Below, piece after piece: positions 1 to 8,039 of a DNA stretch of 64,000 bases. Location: the NCBI GenBank assembly GCA_020725335.1, contig DYFF01000001.1:1-64000 (forward strand). Direction: 5' to 3'. Each line of letters begins with the position of its first letter. Position 1 is the first letter of the stretch. The notes under the pieces were generated by a model. It ran no database searches and was not told the origin of the DNA. It saw only the letters and a list, made by a program, of their open reading frames with translations. The translations under genes were made by a program, and so were the position numbers. This DNA comes from Thermodesulfovibrio sp. Its GTDB lineage: Bacteria > Nitrospirota > Thermodesulfovibrionia > Thermodesulfovibrionales > Thermodesulfovibrionaceae.

Positions 1-567
1 GTTAAAGCAAACTTAAGCTTTGCATCTATTGCACTGATGAAATATTCCTTAACTCCATCTATTACTGTCTGAACTGTATCTGATACTATATGACCAAAAT
101 CTTTTGGCTTTATGGGATGTTTTATTTTTGTCCTCCTTTGCCTCTTTGTGGAATCCTTTGCCCACTTACTGTTTGGGTCATGATAAATTCTACCAGTTTT
201 CTGATAAAACAATTTATGCCTTTTTATTATATTCCCTATGGTTGCCTCTGAAATAGTTTTTAAGTTTTTCCTTTCACAATATTTATCAAGCAAAGGCTTT
301 AGTTTTTATTTGCCTATTCTGGGATATTTCTGTCTCATAGCTTTGATAACTTTTACGCCATTTGCTTATGAGTTTTCTGTCTACTGCAAAAGCTTCCTTC
401 GTTGCCTTCTCTCCCCATTTCTCATAAAATTTAATTATTCTCAATCTCTCTTTTGCTACTTCACTTCCAGAAAATCTCCTCAGACTCTCAAGCATATCCT
501 GAAACCTCCTGCTATAAAATCCTCTTATTCTACTGAAAACAGGATATGCTATTGCAAAGTGATTCAT
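1..567 (-). pseudogene. Frameshifted IS transposase (IS481/rve integrase-like), running off the window start
   Basis: The minus strand encodes an N-terminal helix-turn-helix type region (start 567, ribosome site AAGGGG just upstream; EKWGEKATKEAFAVDRKLIS segment) that stops at 286. Reading shifted by one base, the protein continues (KPLLDKYCERKNLKTISEAT and onward) to the window edge. It then shows the beginning of an integrase catalytic core around DFGHIVSDTVQ and GVKEYFISAIDAK, the usual place of the first catalytic Asp. The shift lies at a homopolymer, five T at 303-307 on the plus strand, and removing one base restores a single frame. The element is therefore a broken transposase, or one base is wrong in the assembly. 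The needed shift is +1, not the -1 used by IS3-type elements, so programmed frameshifting is less likely. The end of the IS should lie about 570-605, next to the hsdR fragment. Confidence 0.7.
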
Positions 568-603
568 TACCCCTTAATGTCGCTTATCTTTATTATCTTT
601 TTC

Positions 604-1709
604 AAAAGAGTAAACAGAGTTTTATGGATAAGCCTGGTGGGCTTATAGTTGACTATATTGGTATTGCTGACAATCTTAGAAAGTCTCTTGGTCTGTATGC
701 AGTTCAAAGTATTACATCTGTGTTAAGTAGCATTAATGAGATTATAAATCTTCTTAAGGAGAAGTATGATATTGTCTGCTCAATGTTACAGGAATTAGCT
801 TTCAAAGACTGGAGAGGACTTTCAGCAGATGATTTATCAAGACTTACTGTTTTGGTTTATGAGAAGATTTCAAGTGATGAAGAGACTAAAAAGAAATTTA
901 TCAAGCATTTTATAGAGCTAAAGAGGCTTTATGCTCTTGCCAGTCCCCATCCTGAGACTATAAAGATTAAAGATGACATGAGATTTCTTGAGATGATAAA
1001 AAAGATGCTCATTAAATATACAATGAGAGATGTGAGGGAACTTTCAAGAACCCTTGAATATGAGATGAATCAGCTTATCTCAAAGAGTATCTCTGCTCAA
1101 GAGCCTGTGGATATTCTCTCTTTGATGGGTAAAGAAAAGCCCGATATTTCAGTGCTTGATGAGAAGTTTTTGTCTCGCCTGAAAGACATAGAGTTCAAAA
1201 ACTATGCCATAGAAGTTCTCACAAAAATAGTAAAAGACCAGCTCAGAGTAAAATTAAGAAAAAATCCTTTCAGATACAGGTCGCTTTATGAGACTTTGAA
1301 TAAGATAATTGAAAGTTACAACAACAAACTAATTACTGTAACGGAAATAATAGAACAACTCATAGCCATAGCAAAGGATTTAAAAAAGCAGCATGAGGAA
1401 GGCAGAAACCTAAACCTTTCGGAGGAGGAACTTGCCTTTTATGACTATCTGCTTTCACAGAGAAATATTTTTAATCCCGCGATAGACACACGAGAGATTG
1501 CAAGGGAGATTATTAATTTGATAGGCCCTTATGTAAAAATTGCAGACTGGAATAAAAAGGAGATGCTCAAAGCTAAGATTCGTTCTTCGGTAAAACGGAT
1601 TTTGCCTAAATACATTAAGATAGAAGCTTTAACTAACTATGGAATCCTAAATAAAATATCCGAAGAGATAGTTGAACAGGCTGAGTGCTTGTATGCAATT
1701 GCGGCTTAG
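604..1709 (+). pseudogene. hsdR: C-terminal fragment of type I restriction enzyme HsdR, truncated by IS
   Basis: This is the C-terminal third of the restriction/translocase subunit of a type I restriction-modification system. The frame from 627 begins with DKPGGLIVDYIGIADNLRKS, which matches the end of the HsdR helicase region, and it is followed by a long helical C-terminal domain of the DUF3387 kind. The four preceding residues of the family motif (VNRV, 610-621) are present but in another frame. The run of four T at 620-623 needs a fifth T to join them. Everything upstream is replaced by the IS transposase, so nuclease and helicase motifs are missing and no HsdM or HsdS gene lies within the window downstream. 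The fragment is a non-functional remnant, although its long open frame could still be translated from an internal start. Confidence 0.75.
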
Positions 1710-1797
1710 AGGGAAGAAAAGCACTTGAGGAAGCCTCCCAGAGCCAGTTTTCAAGGGTTTTTATTTCTAAAACATTGTTTGGCATTAAATGTCCCGA

Positions 1798-1850
1798 TCA
1801 CTCCTTAACTCTCCAACTCTATAAACTCTCAACTCCTTAACCCCTCTGAA
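1798..1850. repeat. Degenerate AACTC/GAGTT-rich repeat, copy 1
   Basis: This intergenic stretch is made of imperfect units such as TTAACTCTCC, AACTCTATAAACTCTC and AACTCCTTAACCCCTC. The same word family reappears at 2517-2600. Read on the minus strand it is a purine-rich GAGTT/GAGAGTT series. I see no gene in the rest of 1710-1895. Confidence 0.5.
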
Positions 1851-1895
1851 TCTAAAATTTTTATTAACCCCTATAGGCATAGCCCGATATAAAAT

Positions 1896-2129
1896 CTAAA
1901 TTACCTCTGCTATTTCTCTGACATGCAAAATTTCCCTGTTTTTCATCAATCTTATATCTTTGGAGGTAAGAGTAAGAACAGCTACTGTTTTGCCATCAGC
2001 GGTTACAAACTCCACTTCATAACTGTCTCTGTCCTTGTAAGAATAAACTACCACTCCTATATCTCCACTTGCCAAACCGTGCTCTTTGATATCACGAATT
2101 AGAACTACGGTATCTAATTCTTTTATCAT
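1896..2129 (-). CDS. DUF4926 domain protein
   Basis: A 77-residue beta-rich small protein with the pattern of the DUF4926 family: an ELDTVVLIRDIKEHGLASGD N-terminus, GVVVYSYKDRDSYEVEF in the middle, and a C-terminal strand ending in hydrophobic residues. The start at 2129 is preceded by a strong AAAGGAGGTGG ribosome site. It lies 16 bases downstream of a DUF6883 gene on the same strand, the usual partner arrangement. The molecular function of both families is not established as far as I know. A toxin-antitoxin or immunity role has to be called speculation. The gene itself looks intact although its partner is broken. Confidence 0.7.
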   Translation of the reverse strand: MIKELDTVVLIRDIKEHGLASGDIGVVVYSYKDRDSYEVEFVTADGKTVAVLTLTSKDIRLMKNREILHVREIAEVI

Positions 2130-2145
2130 CTTTTCACCACCTCCT

Positions 2146-2477
2146 TTATTTAGGATAAGCAGTTACAAAACGAGGAATTTTCTCATCTCTTTCAATTATC
2201 CAAACTGTTATTATGTTAACAGATTTTCCCACTGGTGTAGGTAAACATCCTTCTATAATGTATTTTACTCCGAATGGAGTATTTATAGTCTCTGTAATAG
2301 TTCCTTCGCAGGCTATTTGCAATAAACCATTTTTAAGTAAATCCGCATTATTGGCATTAAAACCTAATGAGCGAAGAATTTTGCCTTAAACTTACCAACT
2401 GGATGGGTATCTGAGAGCAAATAATTTAAGATTTTTTCATTATCTATTAATGCTTTATCATAGTTTGGTAACTTCAC
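2146..2477 (-). pseudogene. Frameshifted DUF6883 family gene
   Basis: From a GTG at 2477 the minus strand reads KLPNYDKALIDNEKILNYLL, then DTHPVGKFKAKFF, and hits a stop. Shifting one base near 2373-2379 continues RSLGFNANNADLLKNGLLQ, GVKYIIEGCLPTPVGKS and VWIIERDEKIPRFVTAYPK to a stop at 2146. The combined 110-residue product has the length and motifs of DUF6883 proteins (KAxFFRSLGF; PRFVTAYP). The gap between start and stop is 332 bases, one short of a whole number of codons, consistent with one lost T in the TTC-TTT/CGC segment. It is upstream of and co-oriented with the DUF4926 gene. Either a genuine pseudogene or a one-base sequencing error. Confidence 0.7.
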
Positions 2478-2516
2478 AAATTTCCTCAAAGATTTTTTTA
2501 GATTATATCAAATTAC

Positions 2517-2600
2517 TCACCTCAACTCACTAACTCTATGAACTCCCACTATATGAACTCTATCAACTCTCCACTTCATTAACTCTCTCAATCACTCTCC
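2517..2600. repeat. Degenerate AACTC/GAGTT-rich repeat, copy 2
   Basis: Units such as CAACTCACTAACTCTATG, AACTCCCACTATATG and AACTCTATCAACTCTCC follow one another and run into the 3' end of the neighbouring phosphotransferase/kinase gene, where they encode its last residues. The words are shared with 1798-1850. Confidence 0.5.
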
Positions 2601-4113
2601 CAACCAAATCTACCCCTTCTGAGGTATCAAGCTTAATAAGTTTTTGAGGGTCAACTTCATCGGGAGCTTCAAACTTTTCTTTCTGGGCAAGGTATATCTC
2701 CCAGCGGGCATCGGAGATGTCTTCTGATTCTTTTCGCTTCATGAATCTTTCTCTTACAACACTATCATCGGCAACACACCAGAGCCAGTAAATATCTACA
2801 AAACTTAGCTCACGGGTAACTCTTTCCCGATAGGCTCTATCTCGGAATGTGGCATCAAGTATTACATCCCTGCCTTTTAAAAGTGACTCCTTTGCAAGTT
2901 CAACCATCTTTGCATAGGTTTTCTCAGTATATTCTCTGCTATAAATCCCCTTTTCAAAGGGTTCATAATGATGCTCTGTTGGTGCAATGCCTACAAGGCT
3001 TTTTCTTACAATATCTGAAGGAATCCATTCCGCAAGGGTTTCTTTAGCCAATGCTCTGGCAAGGGTTGATTTGCCTGTGCCTGAAAGTCCAAAAACTACA
3101 AAAACTCTGGGTTTGCCTTCTGCATAGAGATAGGCAAGGTCAAAGTATTTTCGGGCTGCCTCAAGTGCTTCTTTTCTTTTTTCCTCTGATAAAGCAGGGT
3201 CATCAGAGGTAAAACAGCCAATTTTCCCTCTTACATAGGCACGGTAGCATTTGTAAAAGTCCAAAACTTTCAATAATTCCCTATCATCAGACTTTTCCAC
3301 ATAGGAATTGACAAAATACTCTGAAAGCTCTCTAAGTCCGTGAAAATCTAAATCCATGCTTAAAAAGGCGATGTCACTTGCCACATCTCCTGAGCGGAAT
3401 CTTTCATTGAACTCTATGCAGTCAAAGATATAGACTTTTTTGAGGTCATCAAAGCATATATTGGCAGAATAGAGGTCTCCGTGTCCTTCACGGATATAAC
3501 CTCCATTAATACGGGATTCAAAAAGGGCTTTCTTATCCCTCAAAAAATCCCTCGTCCAATTCACAATTTCATCATATCTCCATCTGTTTATTGCCCGTCC
3601 CACGTATTCCTTTGTTTGAGTAAAGTTTTCCTCGGTGTTAAAAGAGACTGTTTCAATTGAGCCATATTCGTTAACTCCCTTTCCTGTCTTAGCATTTTTA
3701 AAGAAGGGAACAAGAACATTTACAATAAGGTCTATGTGTTTTTTTGTAAGTGCTTTATGCTCTATGAGTTTTGCCATCATTCCTTCAATGGGTAACTTTC
3801 TCATTTTAACTGCATATTCAACGATATTCTCCCCACTCTCTAACTCGTAACCCCCTTCTGTCTCAGATATGGGGATAACGCCAAGATAGACCTCTGGACA
3901 GAGTCTTCTGTTAAGCTCAACTTCTTTTTCACAATAAAGTTTTCTTAGCTCAAGAGTTGTAAAATCAAGAAAACCAAAATTTACAGGCTTTTTGATTTTG
4001 TAGACCATGTCATCAGCAATAAAAACATAAGAAATATGAGTCTGGACAATCTCTAAACTCTCAGGCTTATTCGGAAAAGACTCTTTTTTAAGTTCCTTTG
4101 CCCAGTTTATCAT
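2563..4113 (-). CDS. Two-domain APH-like phosphotransferase / P-loop kinase
   Basis: A 516-residue fusion. Residues 1 to about 330 have the aminoglycoside phosphotransferase fold pattern. The catalytic loop is REGHGDLYSANICF (HGDLxxxN) and the metal-binding segment is IFDCIEFNERFRSGD. Residues about 335-516 are an AAA_33-type P-loop domain with Walker A GLSGTGKST and a later ILDATFRDRAYRER segment typical of small-molecule kinases. This architecture is known as bifunctional aminoglycoside phosphotransferase/ATP-binding protein. The real substrate is unknown and drug resistance should not be assumed. The start codon overlaps the stop of the L-2-hydroxyglutarate oxidase-like gene by ATGA, so it is the last gene of a coupled operon with cstA. 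Confidence 0.8.
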   Translation of the reverse strand: MINWAKELKKESFPNKPESLEIVQTHISYVFIADDMVYKIKKPVNFGFLDFTTLELRKLYCEKEVELNRRLCPEVYLGVIPISETEGGYELESGENIVEYAVKMRKLPIEGMMAKLIEHKALTKKHIDLIVNVLVPFFKNAKTGKGVNEYGSIETVSFNTEENFTQTKEYVGRAINRWRYDEIVNWTRDFLRDKKALFESRINGGYIREGHGDLYSANICFDDLKKVYIFDCIEFNERFRSGDVASDIAFLSMDLDFHGLRELSEYFVNSYVEKSDDRELLKVLDFYKCYRAYVRGKIGCFTSDDPALSEEKRKEALEAARKYFDLAYLYAEGKPRVFVVFGLSGTGKSTLARALAKETLAEWIPSDIVRKSLVGIAPTEHHYEPFEKGIYSREYTEKTYAKMVELAKESLLKGRDVILDATFRDRAYRERVTRELSFVDIYWLWCVADDSVVRERFMKRKESEDISDARWEIYLAQKEKFEAPDEVDPQKLIKLDTSEGVDLVGRVIERVNEVES

Positions 4114-5294
4114 CGACTGACTCCTAAAATGTATTCCTTGGCCACATACTCAGCAAAGGCAAAGGCAGAAGTAAAGGCAGGGGAGATTGCATTGAGTATG
4201 TGAAGGGTGTTTGCATCTTTTATAACTAAAAAATCCATGACAAGCTCCTTTCTGTCAATATCTATTAATTGAGGTCTGATGCCAACTTTTTTTGAAGGTA
4301 AAAGGTCTATTGGCTCAACTCCATCAATCATCTCTTTTACATCTTTGTAGAAATTTGCTTTTAAGTATTTCTTCAACTCTGTAAAGGCAGTATTTCTGAA
4401 CTTTTTATTGCTTAGAAAGAGAGAGAAATCTCTCCATAAAATCTTGATGGTTTCCATACCTATGTCATCAAGCAGACGGTAATTTTCTCTTCCAAAGGCT
4501 GGTGTGGCAGTTGGTCCCACATATACAGTGCCATCATGCACCTTTGTAAAATGTATGCCAAGAAAGGGATTTTTAATATCAGGCACTGGATAAATATTGC
4601 CCTTAACTAAGTATGACTTTTCCTTCTTCAATTTTTTATAAAGTCCCTTAAATGGAACAATTCTATATTGCTTTGCCAGAACAAAAAGATGGGCAATTCT
4701 GTCTGCATGTGCACCTGCTGCATTTATGAAAAGCTCATAAGAGAATGTGCCTTTATTTGTAAGAAGGCTACCTCCCTTAACTCCTCTCAGTGCAACTCCT
4801 TTTTCCACTCTAACTCCTGCGCTCGTTAACTCTTTCTCTAAACTGTTAAGTATCTCCTGCGGATTTATTACTGCTGTAAGGGGTGAATACAAAGCCTGCT
4901 CATATGTTTTAGCATAGGGCTCTATTTCTTTCAATGTCTTTTCATCTATAAGCTCAACCTCTGAACCATTTGCCTTTGCTCTTCTGTAAAGCTCGTGAAG
5001 TACAGGGATTTCACTTTCGCTCTTTGTAACTATAACCTTGCCACTTTCAATCAGTGTGAGTCCCTTTCCCTTGCAGTACTGCCTCATGAGGAGATTTCCC
5101 TTAAGACAAAACTTTGCCTTAAGGGAGTCTGGAGTGTAATAAATTCCTGCATGTAGCACTCCGCTGTTTCTTCCAGAGGCGTGTCTGCCAAGGGATGTTT
5201 CCTTTTCTATGATTGTTATATCCCTAATCCCTTGACTTATAAGCTCTCTTGCAATTGAAAGTCCTGTAATTCCTGCACCACAAATAATTATCAT
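4110..5294 (-). CDS. lhgO: L-2-hydroxyglutarate oxidase-like FAD enzyme
   Basis: A 394-residue FAD-dependent oxidoreductase of the DAO/LhgO family. The N-terminus has the dinucleotide-binding motif GAGITGLSIAREL and an acidic residue after the second strand (IIEKETSLGRHASGRNSG). The RNSGVLHAGIYY segment is typical of LhgO. The central INAAGAHADRIAH segment is the second FAD contact, and PFLGIHFTKVHDGTVYVGPT is a family signature near the substrate pocket. Members oxidise L-2-hydroxyglutarate to 2-oxoglutarate and pass electrons to the quinone pool. Its start overlaps the cstA stop (ATGA) and its stop overlaps the next gene, so it is translated in a coupled operon. Substrate assignment is from family similarity only. 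Confidence 0.85.
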   Translation of the reverse strand: MIIICGAGITGLSIARELISQGIRDITIIEKETSLGRHASGRNSGVLHAGIYYTPDSLKAKFCLKGNLLMRQYCKGKGLTLIESGKVIVTKSESEIPVLHELYRRAKANGSEVELIDEKTLKEIEPYAKTYEQALYSPLTAVINPQEILNSLEKELTSAGVRVEKGVALRGVKGGSLLTNKGTFSYELFINAAGAHADRIAHLFVLAKQYRIVPFKGLYKKLKKEKSYLVKGNIYPVPDIKNPFLGIHFTKVHDGTVYVGPTATPAFGRENYRLLDDIGMETIKILWRDFSLFLSNKKFRNTAFTELKKYLKANFYKDVKEMIDGVEPIDLLPSKKVGIRPQLIDIDRKELVMDFLVIKDANTLHILNAISPAFTSAFAFAEYVAKEYILGVSR

Positions 5295-7051
5295 ACCTTA
5301 ACCATTACCTCTCTGTTTTTTCTGTATTCGTTGAATTTTCTCAATGATATAGCAAAAACAAACCAAGCAAGAAGAAAGAGAATTATGGTGATGCCAATAA
5401 GGGGAAAGTTTCCTGAGGGAATAAATTTTTTTATCAAAAGAAATCCCAAGGAATAAATTGTTGTGGCAAGCATGAATAAGGCAGGAAGGATTGTAAAAAG
5501 TCTTTTTTTCTGCATCATTGTAAGCCAGAGGGATATAGCTATCAAAGCAAGTGCTGCCATAAGTTGATTTGCTGAGCCAAAAACAGGCCAAACTATGGCA
5601 AAGCCGTTTTTATATGCAAGTAGAAACATAGACACAATTATTATTGTAGAGTTAAAAAAACGGGAAAAGATTAATTTCGGTGGTTTCTTAAAAAGCGTCC
5701 TCCAAAACTCTTGTAAAATCAATCTTCCAAGCCTTACTGCTGTATCAAGAGTTGTTATAACAAAGCCTTCTATCATAAGAATTCCCAAAATAATCCCCAC
5801 ATAGGAAGGAATACCTAAAGCATTTTCCATGAATAGTCCTGAACCAAGAGCAAAGGCAAGGACAGGATTAGATTTTCCACCCTGAGGAAAAACAATTTCT
5901 TTATATGAAACATAGGCAAGCCCTGCACCAATAGCAACAATAACTCCAACAGAAAGAATACTTTCCACAAGCATTGCTCCATAGCCTATTTTTCTTGCTT
6001 CAGACTCACGGGACAACTGTTTTACAGTTGTGCCTGTGCCAACAAGTGTATGAAATCCACTTATTGCACCACAGGCAACAGTAATAAACAGAATGGGCCA
6101 AATCGGACCCAGTTTTGCTGTGCCTTCTGCAATATTTAATGGTGGGGTGGTAACTTCTATTCCCTTTAAACCTCCAACAATAGCTGAAATAATAAAAGCA
6201 ATAATGCCTCCGTAGAGGAAGAATGAGTTAATAAAGTCTCTCGGCTGAAGCACTATCCAAACAGGGATTGCTGAAGCAATAAAACAGTATATGGAGACAA
6301 GAATCATCCATGTTTCACGGGAAAATCTTACGGGCAAGGCAAAACCGATGATAACTGATAGGGCAATTATAATTAGGGAAAGTATCACAGCATAAAAAAC
6401 TCTCATATGCCTTCTATAAAGAAGATATCCTATCAAAGGAGCAAAAGCAGTGATGATAATCACAGAGGTTGAGGCAATTCCACCAACTACTGCTTGAGAC
6501 TCACCTGTTTTTGCATCACTTATGATTCTAAATAGGGTCTGAGATTCTGGAAGATTAAGCAGATTGAGTTTAACTACAGAAGTTAAAGCTACACACGTAA
6601 GGTCTAAAAAAGCAGCGCATACAAGCAAAAGCATGAAAAAAACAAAAACAATAAGAAGTGTAAAACCCCATCTTCCCATTGTTTTCCTTGCTATTTCAAC
6701 AATAGAGCTGCCTTTTTCTCTGAGACTAACAAATATAGATGCACTATCATGAACAGCACCAATAAAAATAGCACCCAAAATTATCCATAGCCATGTGGGA
6801 TAAAAACCATAAAGCAGTGCAACAGTAGGTCCTACTATAGGTCCTGCACCTGCTATAGAGGAAAAATGATGAGAAAAGACAACTGAGGCTTTTGAAGGAA
6901 CATAGTCCACACCATCATTTATTGTCTTGGCAGGTGTAGGATTTTTATCATTTTCGCTAAAAACTCGGGAGATGTATTTACCATATAATTTAAAAGCAAA
7001 GAAAAAAATTATAAAAGAAAGCATGACCACTAAAAGTGTATTCATGGTCAA
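5291..7051 (-). CDS. cstA: Carbon starvation protein CstA family carrier
   Basis: A 586-residue polytopic inner-membrane protein with many hydrophobic segments. It carries the CstA signatures GVDYVPSKASVVFSHHFSSI, GAGPIVGPTVALLYGF and FHTLVGTGTTVKQL. CstA proteins are implicated in peptide and pyruvate uptake during carbon limitation; the substrate here is not known. The next codon ATG (7045) is an alternative start. It is the first gene of a coupled operon with lhgO and the phosphotransferase/kinase, divergent from the acyltransferase at 7140. No clear ribosome site is visible at either ATG. Confidence 0.9.
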   Translation of the reverse strand: MTMNTLLVVMLSFIIFFFAFKLYGKYISRVFSENDKNPTPAKTINDGVDYVPSKASVVFSHHFSSIAGAGPIVGPTVALLYGFYPTWLWIILGAIFIGAVHDSASIFVSLREKGSSIVEIARKTMGRWGFTLLIVFVFFMLLLVCAAFLDLTCVALTSVVKLNLLNLPESQTLFRIISDAKTGESQAVVGGIASTSVIIITAFAPLIGYLLYRRHMRVFYAVILSLIIIALSVIIGFALPVRFSRETWMILVSIYCFIASAIPVWIVLQPRDFINSFFLYGGIIAFIISAIVGGLKGIEVTTPPLNIAEGTAKLGPIWPILFITVACGAISGFHTLVGTGTTVKQLSRESEARKIGYGAMLVESILSVGVIVAIGAGLAYVSYKEIVFPQGGKSNPVLAFALGSGLFMENALGIPSYVGIILGILMIEGFVITTLDTAVRLGRLILQEFWRTLFKKPPKLIFSRFFNSTIIIVSMFLLAYKNGFAIVWPVFGSANQLMAALALIAISLWLTMMQKKRLFTILPALFMLATTIYSLGFLLIKKFIPSGNFPLIGITIILFLLAWFVFAISLRKFNEYRKNREVMVKV

Positions 7052-7139
7052 TATTTTATCTCATTATGAGAAGGAATTGAAAATAACAATTTTGGATTTA
7101 TTTAGGTAGCCAATATTATAATTACTTTTTGGAGACATT

Positions 7140-8039
7140 ATGGATAAAGCTATAAAGAAAATATTTTTCAAATTAATGTTAACCCTGTTCTGGAAGTTAG
7201 GAAAAGTTTTGAAAAAAAATCAATTACCTGCTATTTCCAGAATCTTAGGGAATATTTTCTTTGTCATTCCTTGGAAGAGAAAATATATAGCATTAGAAAA
7301 TCTTAAAATAGCCCTCGGAGAAGAAGTTTCAGAAAAGGAATTAAAAAAAATTCTAAAAAATTTCTTCCACTCGATAATGTTAATGATTTTTGAAATATCT
7401 CACAATGTAATACACAGAGAAAGTATAATTCCTTGGGTTGAAGTTTCTGGTTTTGAATATCTTGATGAGGCGTTAAAGAAAGGTAAAGGTGTAATTGCCC
7501 TAAGTGGACATTTAAGCAATGTTCCTGCTATGGTTGCATGGCTTGCTGAAAAGGGTTATCCTGTGGCAGTTCTCTTTAAAGAAGGCAAGTATTTACCCAA
7601 GGATTTTTTATTTAACCTGATTAAATCCTATAACATCCATCCAATTCCTTTTTATTCTGATAAAGATGTTCCAAAAGAGATAATAAAAGCTTTAAATAAA
7701 GGTATGATTGTATTCATTCTCGCAGACCAAGCAAGACATGGGGTTTATGCAAGGTTTTTTGGGAAGTATGTTCAATGCCAGAAAGGTGCTTTTGTAATAG
7801 CTCGTCGCAAAGACTCACCTATTGTCCCAGTTTTTATAGTAAGAGAAAAAGAAAAATACAGATTAATAATTTATCCAGAATTAACAATTGAGAACAATGA
7901 GTCAGATAAAAGTCTTTCTGATAGAAATATTACAATTTTAATTGAAAAATATAATGCTTTGCTGGAAAACTTAATCAGACAGTATCCTGAGCAGTATTAC
8001 TGGTTTCATAGGAGATTTAAGAAGATGAAGACTCACTAA
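7140..8039 (+). CDS. Lysophospholipid acyltransferase family (LpxL/HtrB-like)
   Basis: A 299-residue protein of the lipid A late acyltransferase family. A membrane-anchor N-terminus (about residues 1-50) is followed by GVIALSGHLSNVPAMVAWLA. The LpxL-type catalytic HX4-D/E element appears there as SGHLSN, with the acidic residue replaced. A later FILADQARHGVYARFFGK segment contains the family DQ motif. It faces the msbA gene and its last 23 bases overlap the msbA 3' end tail to tail. Neighbouring msbA and a glycosyltransferase support a role in lipid A or LPS acylation. The HX4 acidic position needs alignment before activity is claimed. Confidence 0.75.
   Translation: MDKAIKKIFFKLMLTLFWKLGKVLKKNQLPAISRILGNIFFVIPWKRKYIALENLKIALGEEVSEKELKKILKNFFHSIMLMIFEISHNVIHRESIIPWVEVSGFEYLDEALKKGKGVIALSGHLSNVPAMVAWLAEKGYPVAVLFKEGKYLPKDFLFNLIKSYNIHPIPFYSDKDVPKEIIKALNKGMIVFILADQARHGVYARFFGKYVQCQKGAFVIARRKDSPIVPVFIVREKEKYRLIIYPELTIENNESDKSLSDRNITILIEKYNALLENLIRQYPEQYYWFHRRFKKMKTH

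Noticed and set aside
286-330. Programmed frameshift in the transposase
   Set aside because: The needed shift is +1 at a run of A (minus strand), without a classic slippery heptamer, unlike IS3-type -1 shifting. Mutation or sequence error is simpler.
238-648. Plus-strand open frame opposite the transposase
   Set aside because: It is antisense to the better-supported transposase. Only its last codons (VNRV) belong to the hsdR remnant.
4770-4870. AACTC-like words inside the lhgO gene as a third copy of the GAGTT repeat
   Set aside because: They encode a normal stretch of the oxidase and are less dense than the intergenic copies.
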